Below are positions 6,462 through 14,472 of a DNA stretch of 16,197 nt, in pieces; positions within the stretch are counted from its first letter, which is position 1, and each line of letters starts with the position of its first letter. The stretch covers positions 1-16,197 of the forward strand of contig JAHFFF010000018.1 in NCBI GenBank assembly GCA_023248095.1. Reading direction: 5' to 3'. Under the pieces are notes generated by a model. The model had not been told where the DNA came from. It saw only the letters and a program-made list of their open reading frames with translations, and did not search any database. This DNA comes from Candidatus Omnitrophota bacterium (GTDB lineage: Bacteria; Omnitrophota; Gorgyraeia; 1-14-0-20-64-10). The translations under genes and the position numbers were made by a program.

Positions 6462-8242
6462 CGACCACAGCCCTCTCTGAATTTTGGAATGATCAGGAGG
6501 AGATCCTTTTCCTGGGCTCCTGGTGTCTCCGGTACGACCGGCGCTCCACGTGGAGTCGGCTGCGATATCAAATCCTGCCCAACCCGTGGGATGACCGGGA
6601 CCGTTTCCACCGCGCTGCGGCCTACCTGGACGCCTGCGGTGAGCGAATCTTGGGACTCCTCACAGACTATTTGAATGCGGCCCATCGGGTGAAAGCGAGT
6701 CCCCGCTACTGGCGGATTCTGATCAGCCCTTGGCTCGTGCATCACCTGCACATTCTCTACGATCGTTACGTCCAGCTTCAGGCTGCCTTTGAGCAGTATG
6801 GCCCCCTGCGGAGCATCTGCCTGGATCCCGGTTATTTCCGCGTCCCTCAGGACAGCAATCAGCACAGCGACTGGGTGCTGGATGACCCCTACAATCTGCA
6901 GCTTTACTCTGAATTGCTCACCCAGATGGGCTACACCTTTCCTACCCGAACGCTTCCTGACTGGGAGAAGCCGACGAAACCAAACGCAACCCCATGGGGT
7001 GGAATCAGGCGGCAGGCCTTCAGGCATCTCCAGAAAACCGCCGTTTCGTTGCTCAAGCATCGATGGAAGGCAGCCCTGTATGAAACAACCCTGTCACATT
7101 CCTCGGTGTGGAAGATGGCCTGGCAGTCTGGATTCCGAGTACTGCCCCTGACCCTGCATGCCCAATGGCCCTCCCACTTCTCAAGGCCGGTCTTCGATTC
7201 TAGGCGAACTCAACTATCCTGTTTGCCCTTCCAAGATGAGTTCGAACGGCTCTTCTTTCGGATGCTCCCACAGGATTTTCCTTCGTTGTATCTGGAGGGA
7301 TATCCCGCCGCCCGAGAGGATGTCTTGAGACGCCTGCCCAGCGAGCCTTCCGTCCTTCTCTCCGCGATCGCCTGGCATGTTCACGAACCGTTCAAATGGT
7401 TGGCAGCGGAATCCACCTTGAAGGGGCGCCGCCTGGTTGCGCTACAGCACGGAGGCGGTTATGGAGTTTATCGTCTTGTCACCCCGGAGCAACATGAAGA
7501 GCGGATCTCGGACTCCTACCTGGTTTGGGGCTGGGCAAATCAGAACGGGGGACATTTGAAGAACGTGCCGGCGCCGCAACTGTCTGTCTTGCCGCAGCGA
7601 CTCCGCAGGGGCCCCTCCTTTCAGAAAAGACCCATCCTGTTCGTCGCCACAACGAACCCTCTCTATTTCTACAAGTTTTCCTCCATGCCCCAGGCAGGCC
7701 AAATGGAGGATTACTTCGAATGGCAGTTTCGCTTCTTCCGTTCCCTCTCACCAAGTCTGAGGAGTCGCTTCCTTTTCAGGCCCCATCTTCATCCTTATCC
7801 GCACGGTCTTCCGGAACGATTTTCCGAGCGGTTCCCCGATCTTCGGTGGGACAACGGTTGCACCTTCCATCAGAGCCTGCGGCGCTCCTCGTTGGCGGTG
7901 ATCGATCACCCGAGCACTCCCTTCCTGGAGACGATGGCGGCCAACTGGCCCACGGTTCTCTTCTGGGATCCGCAGCGATGGGAAATCCGGCAGGAGGCGG
8001 AGCCTTACTTCGATGCCTTGCGTCGTGCAGGCATCCTGTGGGATTCACCGGAAAAGGCGGCTGCTCACGTGACCTCCCTTGAACAGGGAACCGATTCGTG
8101 GTGGCGGAGCGGCGTGGTTCAGACCGCCCGCCGAGATTTCGTGGAACAGCATGCCCTGACGCAAGGAGCCTGGTGGAAGGAGTGGGACCGAATGCTCCGA
8201 GAAGAAATCTCCTTGGCGGAAGGCAGAAATAGCGATGATTAG
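6452..8242 (+). CDS. LIC12162-family putative transferase
   Basis: A 596-residue protein that I recognise as like the LIC12162 family of putative transferases, first noted in Leptospira O-antigen regions. The N-terminal region reads MFLATTALSEFW, then ILFLGSWCLRY, as in that family. The central region has LQHGGGYGVYRLV (about residues 331-343) and SYLVWGWANQNGG. The C-terminal part has FRPHLHPYPHG and IDHPSTPFLETMAANWPTVL, resembling the H-P and S/T-x-x-x-E-x-x segments of GT-B-like polysaccharide transferases. No signal peptide or membrane segment is evident, so it is probably cytoplasmic or peripheral. The start at 6452 overlaps the NeuA-type gene by 10 bases. Directly after a CMP-sugar synthetase, it is a candidate transferase for the CMP-activated sugar. 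No biochemical activity is established as far as I know. Confidence 0.8.
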   Translation: MFLATTALSEFWNDQEEILFLGSWCLRYDRRSTWSRLRYQILPNPWDDRDRFHRAAAYLDACGERILGLLTDYLNAAHRVKASPRYWRILISPWLVHHLHILYDRYVQLQAAFEQYGPLRSICLDPGYFRVPQDSNQHSDWVLDDPYNLQLYSELLTQMGYTFPTRTLPDWEKPTKPNATPWGGIRRQAFRHLQKTAVSLLKHRWKAALYETTLSHSSVWKMAWQSGFRVLPLTLHAQWPSHFSRPVFDSRRTQLSCLPFQDEFERLFFRMLPQDFPSLYLEGYPAAREDVLRRLPSEPSVLLSAIAWHVHEPFKWLAAESTLKGRRLVALQHGGGYGVYRLVTPEQHEERISDSYLVWGWANQNGGHLKNVPAPQLSVLPQRLRRGPSFQKRPILFVATTNPLYFYKFSSMPQAGQMEDYFEWQFRFFRSLSPSLRSRFLFRPHLHPYPHGLPERFSERFPDLRWDNGCTFHQSLRRSSLAVIDHPSTPFLETMAANWPTVLFWDPQRWEIRQEAEPYFDALRRAGILWDSPEKAAAHVTSLEQGTDSWWRSGVVQTARRDFVEQHALTQGAWWKEWDRMLREEISLAEGRNSDD

Positions 8243-10055
8243 GATAGTCTCTGCACCCTGTCTTAGCCGCCCTCTCCGATTCGAGCGCTGGGTCTACCTC
8301 GGGAAAGAGGCAGACGGCTATCGGCGCGCCCGGGAACAGCTGGGGGCGGAGAAGGAATGGCCTTATGGGGAAAGGCTCCGCGAGGTGACCGAGGAGCTCC
8401 GGCAACCCTTCCTGGATTTCGTGGCGGAGGTTGGGGCATGCCAGAGGGATCCGATCACCTGGTGGTCAACCCGCTTCTCCTGGAAGGTCTGGGGGGCCTC
8501 CGATCTGTTTCTCCTCGTCTGCTATCTGGCCGTGGCCGAATCCTTGATGGAGGAAGCCGAGCGCCGGGGGATTGGGCTTGGCGTGGTGGTGGAGGATCCC
8601 TGGCTGCTGCGCCAACTCAGGGAGAACCTTCAGGGGAGAGATGCCGACGTCCATGTGCAGGGCAAGACCCTTCTTGCAGAATACGCCAGGTCCATCTTGG
8701 TCGGGGTGGGAAAACGGGCCTGGTGGCTTTACACGGTCCTTCGGAACCGTTGGCGCCAGGGACGGCTCTGGCCCCAACGGACGCAACCAGTTCCCGAGGG
8801 CCCGGCGGTAGGGATCTTCTCGTACCCATCGAGAAGCACCTTTCAGATTCCAGACATCTGGAGCGACTTCCATCTTCCCCAACTGGACCAGGTTCTTGCA
8901 GACCAGGGCTGCCAGGTCATACGATTTTCCCCACCGGAATGCGGTGGGTGGGAAAAGGAGCTGGCCGGGCGTTCTTCCTACGCGTACCCCCTCATCCTTT
9001 GGGCAACGGGAACTCGAGTGGTCCGTTCCCTGGGGGCCTTTTGGCGGCCCCGCTGGCCGGAGCATCTTCAATTGAAGGGATGGTCGATTCGGTGGTTGTG
9101 TCGTCGAGAGGGGTGGATGGAGATCGGTCGTTCCTCCTTGTGCACCTATCGGTTGTTCTACGAATGCTTGAACGGAATGTTGTCTCAGGGATCCTGGCGG
9201 TACCTGATCGCCTTCTATGAAAACCAGCCGTGGGAGAAGCTGCAAGTTCTTTCCGCTCGGGCTCACGGGGTGAAGACCGTCGGCATCCAGACAACTCACT
9301 TTTCCCGCTACCATCTCTCCTACGCCCTCGGCCGCGGGGAAGAGGGTCGCATCCCCCTACCGGATTGGATCGGCACCTCCGGGCCTGCTGCTCACCAACT
9401 GTTGCTAGACTGCGGAATCCCGGCTCCCATCCTGAGGCGGTGTGGGGCACTCCGATACGGTCATCTTGTTGAGCGCCTCCGCCACAATCTCGCTCAGCCA
9501 TCCTCCGGCGCAAGACGTTCCAATGTCCTGGTGGTTCTCTCCATTGACCCGGTCCTGTCCCGCCATCTCCTGGAGGCGCTTCATCATGCCTTTCCGGATG
9601 GGGGGAGAGCGGATGGCCTGCATTTCACCATCCGGCCCCATCCCATGCATCCCATTCCGAGGCACTGGGTCCGGTTTCCGTGCACGCTGATCCCCTCCAC
9701 CTTCGGTAATTTCCAGCAGGATTTGGAGTCTTGCGGGTTGATGCTTTTCACCGCCAGTACAGTCGGGTTTGAGGCGCTTGCGGAAGGCAAACCTGCACTG
9801 AGGTACCGCTCACCTCGATTGTTTGATCTGGATGATCTGTACGGGTCATTCCTCCCTGTGGTCACCGATTCCAACCTGCGCGAGATGCTCCTCACCCAAG
9901 TCCAAGGGAAAAAATCCCCCTTCTCCAGGGAGGAAACCTTGAAATTCATTTCAGACCACTTCGCGCCGGTGGACTGGGAGGCGTTGGCCCAGCTTTTCTG
10001 TGATACAATCCCCCTTATCCCAGCCCAGCTCACAGAGGGAATCTTGACACCATGA
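8235..10055 (+). CDS. Large surface-carbohydrate biosynthesis protein, possibly LIC13510-like, putative glycosyltransferase
   Basis: A 606-residue protein without a confidently recognised domain. It recalls the LIC13510-type surface carbohydrate biosynthesis proteins, but I hold this loosely. Visible features are an N-terminal segment with W-W-S-T-R-F-S-W-K-V-W-G and a hydrophobic LFLLVCYLAVAESL (about residues 90-105), and a central FYENQPWEKLQVLSARAHGVKTVGIQ-type stretch. The C-terminal half has FTIRPHPMHP and then LFTASTVGFEALAEGKPALRY. The R-P-H-P and T-A-S-T-V-G-F-E-A segments look like the substrate-binding half of GT-B-type capsule and O-antigen transferases. The hydrophobic stretch is short and contains acidic residues, so a membrane helix is doubtful. 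The ATG at 8235 overlaps the previous gene by 8 bases and has GGAAGG at 8218-8223. It follows another protein of about the same size and may be its partner. Confidence 0.7.
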   Translation: MIRIVSAPCLSRPLRFERWVYLGKEADGYRRAREQLGAEKEWPYGERLREVTEELRQPFLDFVAEVGACQRDPITWWSTRFSWKVWGASDLFLLVCYLAVAESLMEEAERRGIGLGVVVEDPWLLRQLRENLQGRDADVHVQGKTLLAEYARSILVGVGKRAWWLYTVLRNRWRQGRLWPQRTQPVPEGPAVGIFSYPSRSTFQIPDIWSDFHLPQLDQVLADQGCQVIRFSPPECGGWEKELAGRSSYAYPLILWATGTRVVRSLGAFWRPRWPEHLQLKGWSIRWLCRREGWMEIGRSSLCTYRLFYECLNGMLSQGSWRYLIAFYENQPWEKLQVLSARAHGVKTVGIQTTHFSRYHLSYALGRGEEGRIPLPDWIGTSGPAAHQLLLDCGIPAPILRRCGALRYGHLVERLRHNLAQPSSGARRSNVLVVLSIDPVLSRHLLEALHHAFPDGGRADGLHFTIRPHPMHPIPRHWVRFPCTLIPSTFGNFQQDLESCGLMLFTASTVGFEALAEGKPALRYRSPRLFDLDDLYGSFLPVVTDSNLREMLLTQVQGKKSPFSREETLKFISDHFAPVDWEALAQLFCDTIPLIPAQLTEGILTP

Positions 10056-11146
10056 CAGTTCTAAAATCCAAGGCTTTTCTCCGAGGCACGATCCGGACCC
10101 CTCATTCAAGGCAAACCCGGCAGGGTTTTGAGGCGATGGACCGGAACGAACGGACGGCCGACTTCCCGCCCGATGTGATGGAGCAGATCCGGAACCTCAT
10201 CACCCCATTTCTGCTCCGGGCCTACCCGGAGCCGGAGCCCTTTTATGAAAAACTCGGTCGGTGGCTTGGCTTCCCTCGCGAGATGCTTTTACTGGCCCCG
10301 GGGGCAGATGGGGTTCTTCGGGCGATTTTTGAGACATTCGTGGAGCCGGGCGAGGAGGTGTTGCACGCGGTCCCTTCCTATGCGATGGTCCCTGTCTACT
10401 GCAACCTTTCGGGCGCCGTCTCAAGGACCCTGGTTTTTCACGAGGATCTTTCTCTGCCGCTGGAGCAGATCCTTGAAGCGATCAACCCGCGCACTAAGCT
10501 GGTGGTCCTGGCCAACCCAAATCAGCCGATTGAGCGGCTCTACACGCAGGCGGAGTGCCGATCCCTTCTGGCACGATGCCGTGAACATCAGGCCCTCCTG
10601 GTGCTGGATGAGGCCTACCATCCCTTTTGTGATGAGACCGCACTGCCGCTGGTGAAGGAATACGAAAACCTGATCATCGTCCGCTCCTTCTCAAAGGCGT
10701 TCGGCCTGGCTGGACTGCGCTTGGGCTACGGGGTCAGCACTCGAGAAAACGTTCTGGAGTTGAACAAGGTCCGTCCGATGTATGAGGCAAATTCCTGCGC
10801 CCTGGCCATCGCCGGCTACCTCCTGGACAACGACCACCTGATGCGATCGTACGTTGCTCAGGCCGGCGAATCTCGGCGGTTCCTGAGGGAGGCCTTGGAG
10901 AACCGGGGCGTCCCCGCCCAGGGCAGGTACGGGAATTCCGTCTTGGTCACTCTCCCTCCGGACCTCTCCGCTCCGGAGGTTGGGAAGGAACTCCGCCGGA
11001 AGGGGTTCTTGGTTCGGGCCGAAAGCACGCCGCCTCTTTCCAACCATCTGAGGATCACCGTTGGCCCGCTTGAACAGGCCCAGCGTTTTCTCGCGGCCTT
11101 CGAGAACATCGTGGCCGCTCAAAACGCGCAGGGGATCCCTCGATGA
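10052..11146 (+). CDS. HisC-like class I/II aminotransferase
   Basis: A 364-residue PLP-dependent aminotransferase of the histidinol-phosphate aminotransferase (fold type I, class I/II) type, unrelated to the DegT enzymes earlier in the window. After an N-terminal MDRNERT-like segment it shows YPEPEPFYEKL, LLLAPGADGVLRAIF (PLP-phosphate region), VVLANPNQP, LVLDEAYHPF and RSFSKAFGLAGLRLGYG, which places the PLP lysine at Lys215. A conserved C-terminal arginine lies in LRITVGP. The loop normally reading N-P-N-N-P-T-G is N-P-N-Q-P-I-E here (residues 155-161). It is unlikely to serve histidine synthesis, since its neighbours are polysaccharide genes. HisC-like enzymes in such loci may make an amino-containing building block. 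The ATG at 10052 makes an ATGA overlap and AGAGGGA lies at 10034-10040. Its substrate is unknown. Confidence 0.87.
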   Translation: MTVLKSKAFLRGTIRTPHSRQTRQGFEAMDRNERTADFPPDVMEQIRNLITPFLLRAYPEPEPFYEKLGRWLGFPREMLLLAPGADGVLRAIFETFVEPGEEVLHAVPSYAMVPVYCNLSGAVSRTLVFHEDLSLPLEQILEAINPRTKLVVLANPNQPIERLYTQAECRSLLARCREHQALLVLDEAYHPFCDETALPLVKEYENLIIVRSFSKAFGLAGLRLGYGVSTRENVLELNKVRPMYEANSCALAIAGYLLDNDHLMRSYVAQAGESRRFLREALENRGVPAQGRYGNSVLVTLPPDLSAPEVGKELRRKGFLVRAESTPPLSNHLRITVGPLEQAQRFLAAFENIVAAQNAQGIPR

Positions 11147-11724
11147 AGGCCGATGCCTCGGAACAAACCACTGAAAGGGCCCTTCTAAAACTGAATCTGG
11201 GCAGCGGCACCTGTAGGCTGCCGGGATACTTAAGCGTGGACAACAACCCGAACGCCGGATCGGTCGATGTGGTTCATGACCTGGATCGGCTTCCATGGCC
11301 TTTTGAGGATAACTCGGTCGGAGAAATCGTGATGGATCACGTGTTGGAGCATCTGGAGGATACCCTCGGGGTGATCCAGGAGATCCATCGCATCAGTGCC
11401 GATGGGGCGAAGGCTCACATCCGGACACCCCACTTTTCCTGCAACTGGACCCATCCGGGTCATAAGAGGGCGATCGGGGTAGGGCTCTTTGATCACTTCA
11501 ACCCCGAACTGGAGGAACATTATGGGGACTGCCGCTTCGAAGTCGAGCGTGTCGTGCTTCACTGGATGCGGCCCCGCTACCAGACCACCTGGCTGCGCAG
11601 GATGGTTTCGGGCCTGATCGATACGCTGGCCAATCTCCATCCGCGAATCTGCCAGCGCATTTGGTGCTACTGGGTGGGAGGCTTCGACGAGATTGAGTTC
11701 CACGTCCGAGTGGTGAAGCGATGA
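11143..11724 (+). CDS. Class I SAM-dependent methyltransferase
   Basis: A 193-residue protein with the SAM-binding motif I L-N-L-G-S-G-T at residues 17-23, followed by G-Y-L-S-V-D. The acidic region then reads VDVVHDLDRLPWPFED, and the post-II region is IVMDHVLEHLED, as in small class I methyltransferases of sugar clusters. A PHFSCNWTHPGH segment follows and probably forms part of the acceptor site. It overlaps the aminotransferase before it and the radical SAM gene after it by 4 bases each (ATGA). The likely role is methylation of a sugar or of the substituent made by the neighbouring enzymes. Some proteins with this fold are not methyltransferases, so the reaction is inferred. Confidence 0.82.
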   Translation: MKADASEQTTERALLKLNLGSGTCRLPGYLSVDNNPNAGSVDVVHDLDRLPWPFEDNSVGEIVMDHVLEHLEDTLGVIQEIHRISADGAKAHIRTPHFSCNWTHPGHKRAIGVGLFDHFNPELEEHYGDCRFEVERVVLHWMRPRYQTTWLRRMVSGLIDTLANLHPRICQRIWCYWVGGFDEIEFHVRVVKR

Positions 11725-12731
11725 TCCCCAAGGCCACGGCCAACGCGAACTTTCATACCGTCACGGATCAAGACGTCTTTGCGGTGCGAAGGGAAGACCC
11801 TCATTTTCAAGAATACCGGCGCCGCTGGGTCGAGTACCCGGCTGGCTTTACGGTGGGGAACTTCCCCATCCATCTTGACATCGAATCCACCGGGGTGTGC
11901 AATCTGCGATGCCCCTTCTGCGCTACGACGATGAAGAACTGGGGGCCAGAGACGCCTGGGTACATGAAGAGGGAGCTATTTCAGCAGATCATCGATGAAG
12001 GAACACGGGAAGGCCTGTACTCGATCAAGCTGAGCTTCCGAGGGGAGCCGACCCTTCACCCGCAGCTGCCCGAGATGGTGGCGTACGCCAAGGAACGGGG
12101 AATCCTGGACGTCTACTTCAACACCAACGCAACCCTGCTGACCGAGACCCTGGTTCACCGTCTGATGGATGCGGGGCTGGATCGCATCTCCATCTCATTT
12201 GAAGGAACCTGCAAGGAGGATTACGAGCCTCAACGGGTGGGAGCCGATTTCGAGAAGGTCGTGGAGAACGTTCGACGCCTGCGCCGGATACGGGATGAGC
12301 GAGGGTTGAGCATACCGCAGATCCGGATACAATCGGTGATGCTGCCGGAGTTGAAGAATCGTTTTCACGAATACGTGGAATTCTGGAGACCCAGCGCGGA
12401 TGAAGTTTCCTATCTGGACATGAGGCGCGAGGGGCCTCTCGATGATCATCGGGGGCGGGAAGCCGGCTGGGCCTGTCCCTTTCTATGGCAGCGGATGACG
12501 ATCCTGTGGGATGGAACCGTGCTGCCTTGCCTGATGCATGGGGTATCCGATTTTTCTCTTTTAAGCCTAGGCCGCGTCGGTGAGAGGAGCCTCCGAGAGT
12601 TGTGGCAGGGGGCACAGGCCACCCGGTATCGAAAACTTCATCAAACGGGAAAGGCCCACACCCTGGAGGCCTGTGACCGCTGCTCCTACCGGGCGATGGA
12701 GATCGAAAAACTTCAGGAGGCCGCACGATGA
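11721..12731 (+). CDS. Radical SAM protein with SPASM-like C-terminal domain
   Basis: A 336-residue radical SAM enzyme. The iron-sulfur signature C-x-x-x-C-x-x-C is at Cys60, Cys64 and Cys67 (CNLRCPFC), preceded by IHLDIESTGV. Partial-barrel motifs follow: SIKLSFRGEPTLHP (the G-E region) and VYFNTNATLL. The C-terminal part looks like a SPASM or twitch domain, with cysteines at 252, 270, 318 and 321 (C-P-F-L-W, L-P-C, and C-D-R-C). That is four, enough for one auxiliary 4Fe-4S cluster but fewer than a full two-cluster SPASM domain. Such enzymes do radical chemistry on peptides, sugars or cofactors. Here, among sugar genes and next to a methyltransferase and an aminotransferase, a small-molecule or sugar substrate is likelier than a peptide, and no precursor peptide gene is visible. 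ATGA overlaps join both neighbours. Substrate unknown. Confidence 0.87.
   Translation: MIPKATANANFHTVTDQDVFAVRREDPHFQEYRRRWVEYPAGFTVGNFPIHLDIESTGVCNLRCPFCATTMKNWGPETPGYMKRELFQQIIDEGTREGLYSIKLSFRGEPTLHPQLPEMVAYAKERGILDVYFNTNATLLTETLVHRLMDAGLDRISISFEGTCKEDYEPQRVGADFEKVVENVRRLRRIRDERGLSIPQIRIQSVMLPELKNRFHEYVEFWRPSADEVSYLDMRREGPLDDHRGREAGWACPFLWQRMTILWDGTVLPCLMHGVSDFSLLSLGRVGERSLRELWQGAQATRYRKLHQTGKAHTLEACDRCSYRAMEIEKLQEAAR
12715..12720 (+). promoter_or_regulatory. Strong ribosome binding site for the second cytidylyltransferase gene
   Basis: AGGAGG, close to the ideal Shine-Dalgarno core, lies 7 bases before the ATG at 12728, inside the end of the radical SAM gene. It is one of the best ribosome sites in the window and may raise translation of this gene above that from coupling alone. 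Confidence 0.65.
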
Positions 12732-13540
12732 TCTGTGCGCTCCTCATCGGACGGGACGGCAGCCGGGGGTTCCCGGGAAAGAACCTCGCTCCGGTGCTTG
12801 GACGGCCGATGATGGCCTACCCGCTCCTGGCGGCCCGGCATGCCCCCAGCGTGCAGCGGATCTATCTGTCTACCGATTCGCGGAAGATTTACGAGGTCGG
12901 GACCCAGTACGGGGCTCGGCACATCCCCCGGCCACCGGAGCTGAGCACGGCCGAAGCGCTGGGTGAGGAGGTGTTTGCCCACGGCTACCGGTTCATTCGC
13001 TCTGAGCTGGATGCGGAGGGAGAATCCTTGGAGCTGCTCGTCCTGCTCTTCTGCAACGCCCCGACCATCACAGCGGACCATATCGAAGCGGGGATCCGGA
13101 TCCTCCGGGAGAGGCCGGAACTGGATTCGGCTGTTTCGGTCTCTGCTTACAACATGTGGAGTCCGCTCCGAGCCCGCAAGACCGGGAAGGATGGCCTGCT
13201 CCATCCTTTTGTTCCCATCGAGGCGATTGGGGACCCGACCACCTTGAACTGCGATCGGGATTCGCAGGGGGATGTTCTTTTCGCGGACATGTCCGTATCG
13301 GTCGTTCGGCCCCGCTGTCTGGAGAAGATTGAACTGGGCCTGCTACCGCAGCGCTGGATGGGACAGAAGATTTATCCTCTTCAGCAATGGGGTGGTTGCG
13401 ATGTCGACTATGCCTGGCAGGTTGCCGGGGTAGTTCACTGGCTGGAGGCCCACGGCTTCTCGAATGAGAAGACCCCTTACGACGAATCGTTAGAGAGGGT
13501 GAGAATCAACGGAGGAAGCGAACCGGAGGGCAAATCATGA
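12728..13540 (+). CDS. Second, divergent acylneuraminate cytidylyltransferase-like protein
   Basis: A 270-residue protein of the cytidylyltransferase fold shared by NeuA and KdsB. The N-terminal signature reads G-R-D-G-S-R-G-F-P-G-K-N at residues 8-19, against A-R-G-G-S-K-G-x-P-x-K-N in the NeuA-type gene at 5820: Asp10 replaces Gly and Arg13 replaces Lys. Downstream are IYLSTDSRKI, ETL-free LLFCNAPTI in place of the usual L-Q-x-T-S-P, and CDRDSQGDVLFADM. It is about 55 residues longer than the first synthetase, and its C-terminal part includes RWMGQKIYPL and GCDVDYAWQV. These features mark a separate subfamily that may activate a different sugar acid or another acidic compound with CTP. It overlaps both neighbours by 4 bases. 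The fold is well supported; the substrate is not known. Confidence 0.84.
   Translation: MICALLIGRDGSRGFPGKNLAPVLGRPMMAYPLLAARHAPSVQRIYLSTDSRKIYEVGTQYGARHIPRPPELSTAEALGEEVFAHGYRFIRSELDAEGESLELLVLLFCNAPTITADHIEAGIRILRERPELDSAVSVSAYNMWSPLRARKTGKDGLLHPFVPIEAIGDPTTLNCDRDSQGDVLFADMSVSVVRPRCLEKIELGLLPQRWMGQKIYPLQQWGGCDVDYAWQVAGVVHWLEAHGFSNEKTPYDESLERVRINGGSEPEGKS
13525..13530 (+). promoter_or_regulatory. Ribosome binding site for the epimerase-like gene
   Basis: GGAGGG lies 6 bases before the ATG at 13537, within the end of the cytidylyltransferase gene, and confirms this start together with the ATGA overlap. Confidence 0.6.
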
Positions 13541-14469
13541 AAACCATAGTCGTGGGTGGGTCTGGATTCTTAGGGTCTCATGTGGCCGACGCCCTCACGG
13601 AGGCGGGACACGAGGTCACCCTCTACGACCTTCGCCCGTCCCCCCATCGGCTCCCTGATCAGCGATTTGTCCATGGGGACATCCTGGATGCGGAAAAGGT
13701 TAAAGAGGCGTTCCGAGGTCAGGAGGTTGTCTACAACTTCGCCGGCCTTGCCGACCTGGACGAGGCCCATGAACAGCCGGTCGAATCGGCCCGATCTAAC
13801 GTCCTGGGAAACACCATTCTCCTGGAGGAATCCCGCAGGGCAAAGGTCTCCAGGTACGTCTTCGCCAGCAGCATCTACGTCGCCGGCCATGCCGGAGGCT
13901 TCTATCGAGCCAGCAAGCAGGCCTGTGAGCTTTACGTTGAGGAGTACCAGCGCTGGTTCGGGCTGGATTTTACCATCCTTCGCTACGGCTCCATCTACGG
14001 TCGCCGCTCCGACCGAAACAACGGGGTGGGTCAGTACCTCCTTCAAGCACTTCGAGACCGTCGGATTGTCATCCGAGGCACCGGCGAGGAACTGCGTGAA
14101 TACGTGCATGTATCGGACGTGGCTCGGGCAAGCGTCAGGATCCTGGAGCCGGAGTTTCGCAACCAACACGTCATCCTCACCGGCCACCACCCCCTCCGGG
14201 TGCGAGACCTGGCGGAGATGATCCGAGAGATGGTCGGCCCCGACGTCCGGATCGAATTTCAGCCGGTCGATCCCCTGCAGCGCCAAGAGGGCAAGACCAC
14301 CCACTATACGATCACCCCTTATTCCTTCCGTCCGCAGATCGCAAAAAAGCTGGTCAGCAACTATTACGTAGACATGGGCCAAGGGCTCATCGACTGCCTG
14401 GAAGAGATGCACGCCGCCCTGCAATCTCCCACCTCTTCAAGCTGGGAGCCCACCGGAAACCCGCGCTGA
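13537..14469 (+). CDS. NAD-dependent epimerase/dehydratase family protein
   Basis: A 310-residue extended SDR of the sugar-nucleotide epimerase/dehydratase type. It starts with the dinucleotide-binding GGSGFLGSHV (from residue 7), followed by V-T-L-Y-D-L-R, V-H-G-D-I-L-D and VYNFAGLAD. The active site has F-A-S-S-I-Y-V and then F-Y-R-A-S-K, giving Tyr123 and Lys127. Further on are the R-Y-G-S-I-Y-G-R substrate loop and EYVHVSDVARA, both typical of the family. The protein is close to the family's usual 310-340 residues. It could act as an epimerase, dehydratase or reductase; the sequence does not decide. The start has a good ribosome binding site and a 4-base overlap with the second cytidylyltransferase. 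It ends 3 bases before another member of the same superfamily. Confidence 0.88.
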   Translation: MKTIVVGGSGFLGSHVADALTEAGHEVTLYDLRPSPHRLPDQRFVHGDILDAEKVKEAFRGQEVVYNFAGLADLDEAHEQPVESARSNVLGNTILLEESRRAKVSRYVFASSIYVAGHAGGFYRASKQACELYVEEYQRWFGLDFTILRYGSIYGRRSDRNNGVGQYLLQALRDRRIVIRGTGEELREYVHVSDVARASVRILEPEFRNQHVILTGHHPLRVRDLAEMIREMVGPDVRIEFQPVDPLQRQEGKTTHYTITPYSFRPQIAKKLVSNYYVDMGQGLIDCLEEMHAALQSPTSSSWEPTGNPR

Positions 14470-14472
14470 CCC

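Noticed and set aside
8357..9314. Long alternative frames on both strands over the second large protein (287 residues on +, 282 on -)
   Set aside because: The 606-residue frame is continuous, overlaps both neighbours as all genes here do, and contains coherent segments; the others are rich in Pro, Gly, Ser and Arg without motifs.
13570..14424. Minus-strand open frame of 284 residues
   Set aside because: It is the complement of the epimerase-like gene, whose Rossmann and YxxxK motifs establish the coding strand.
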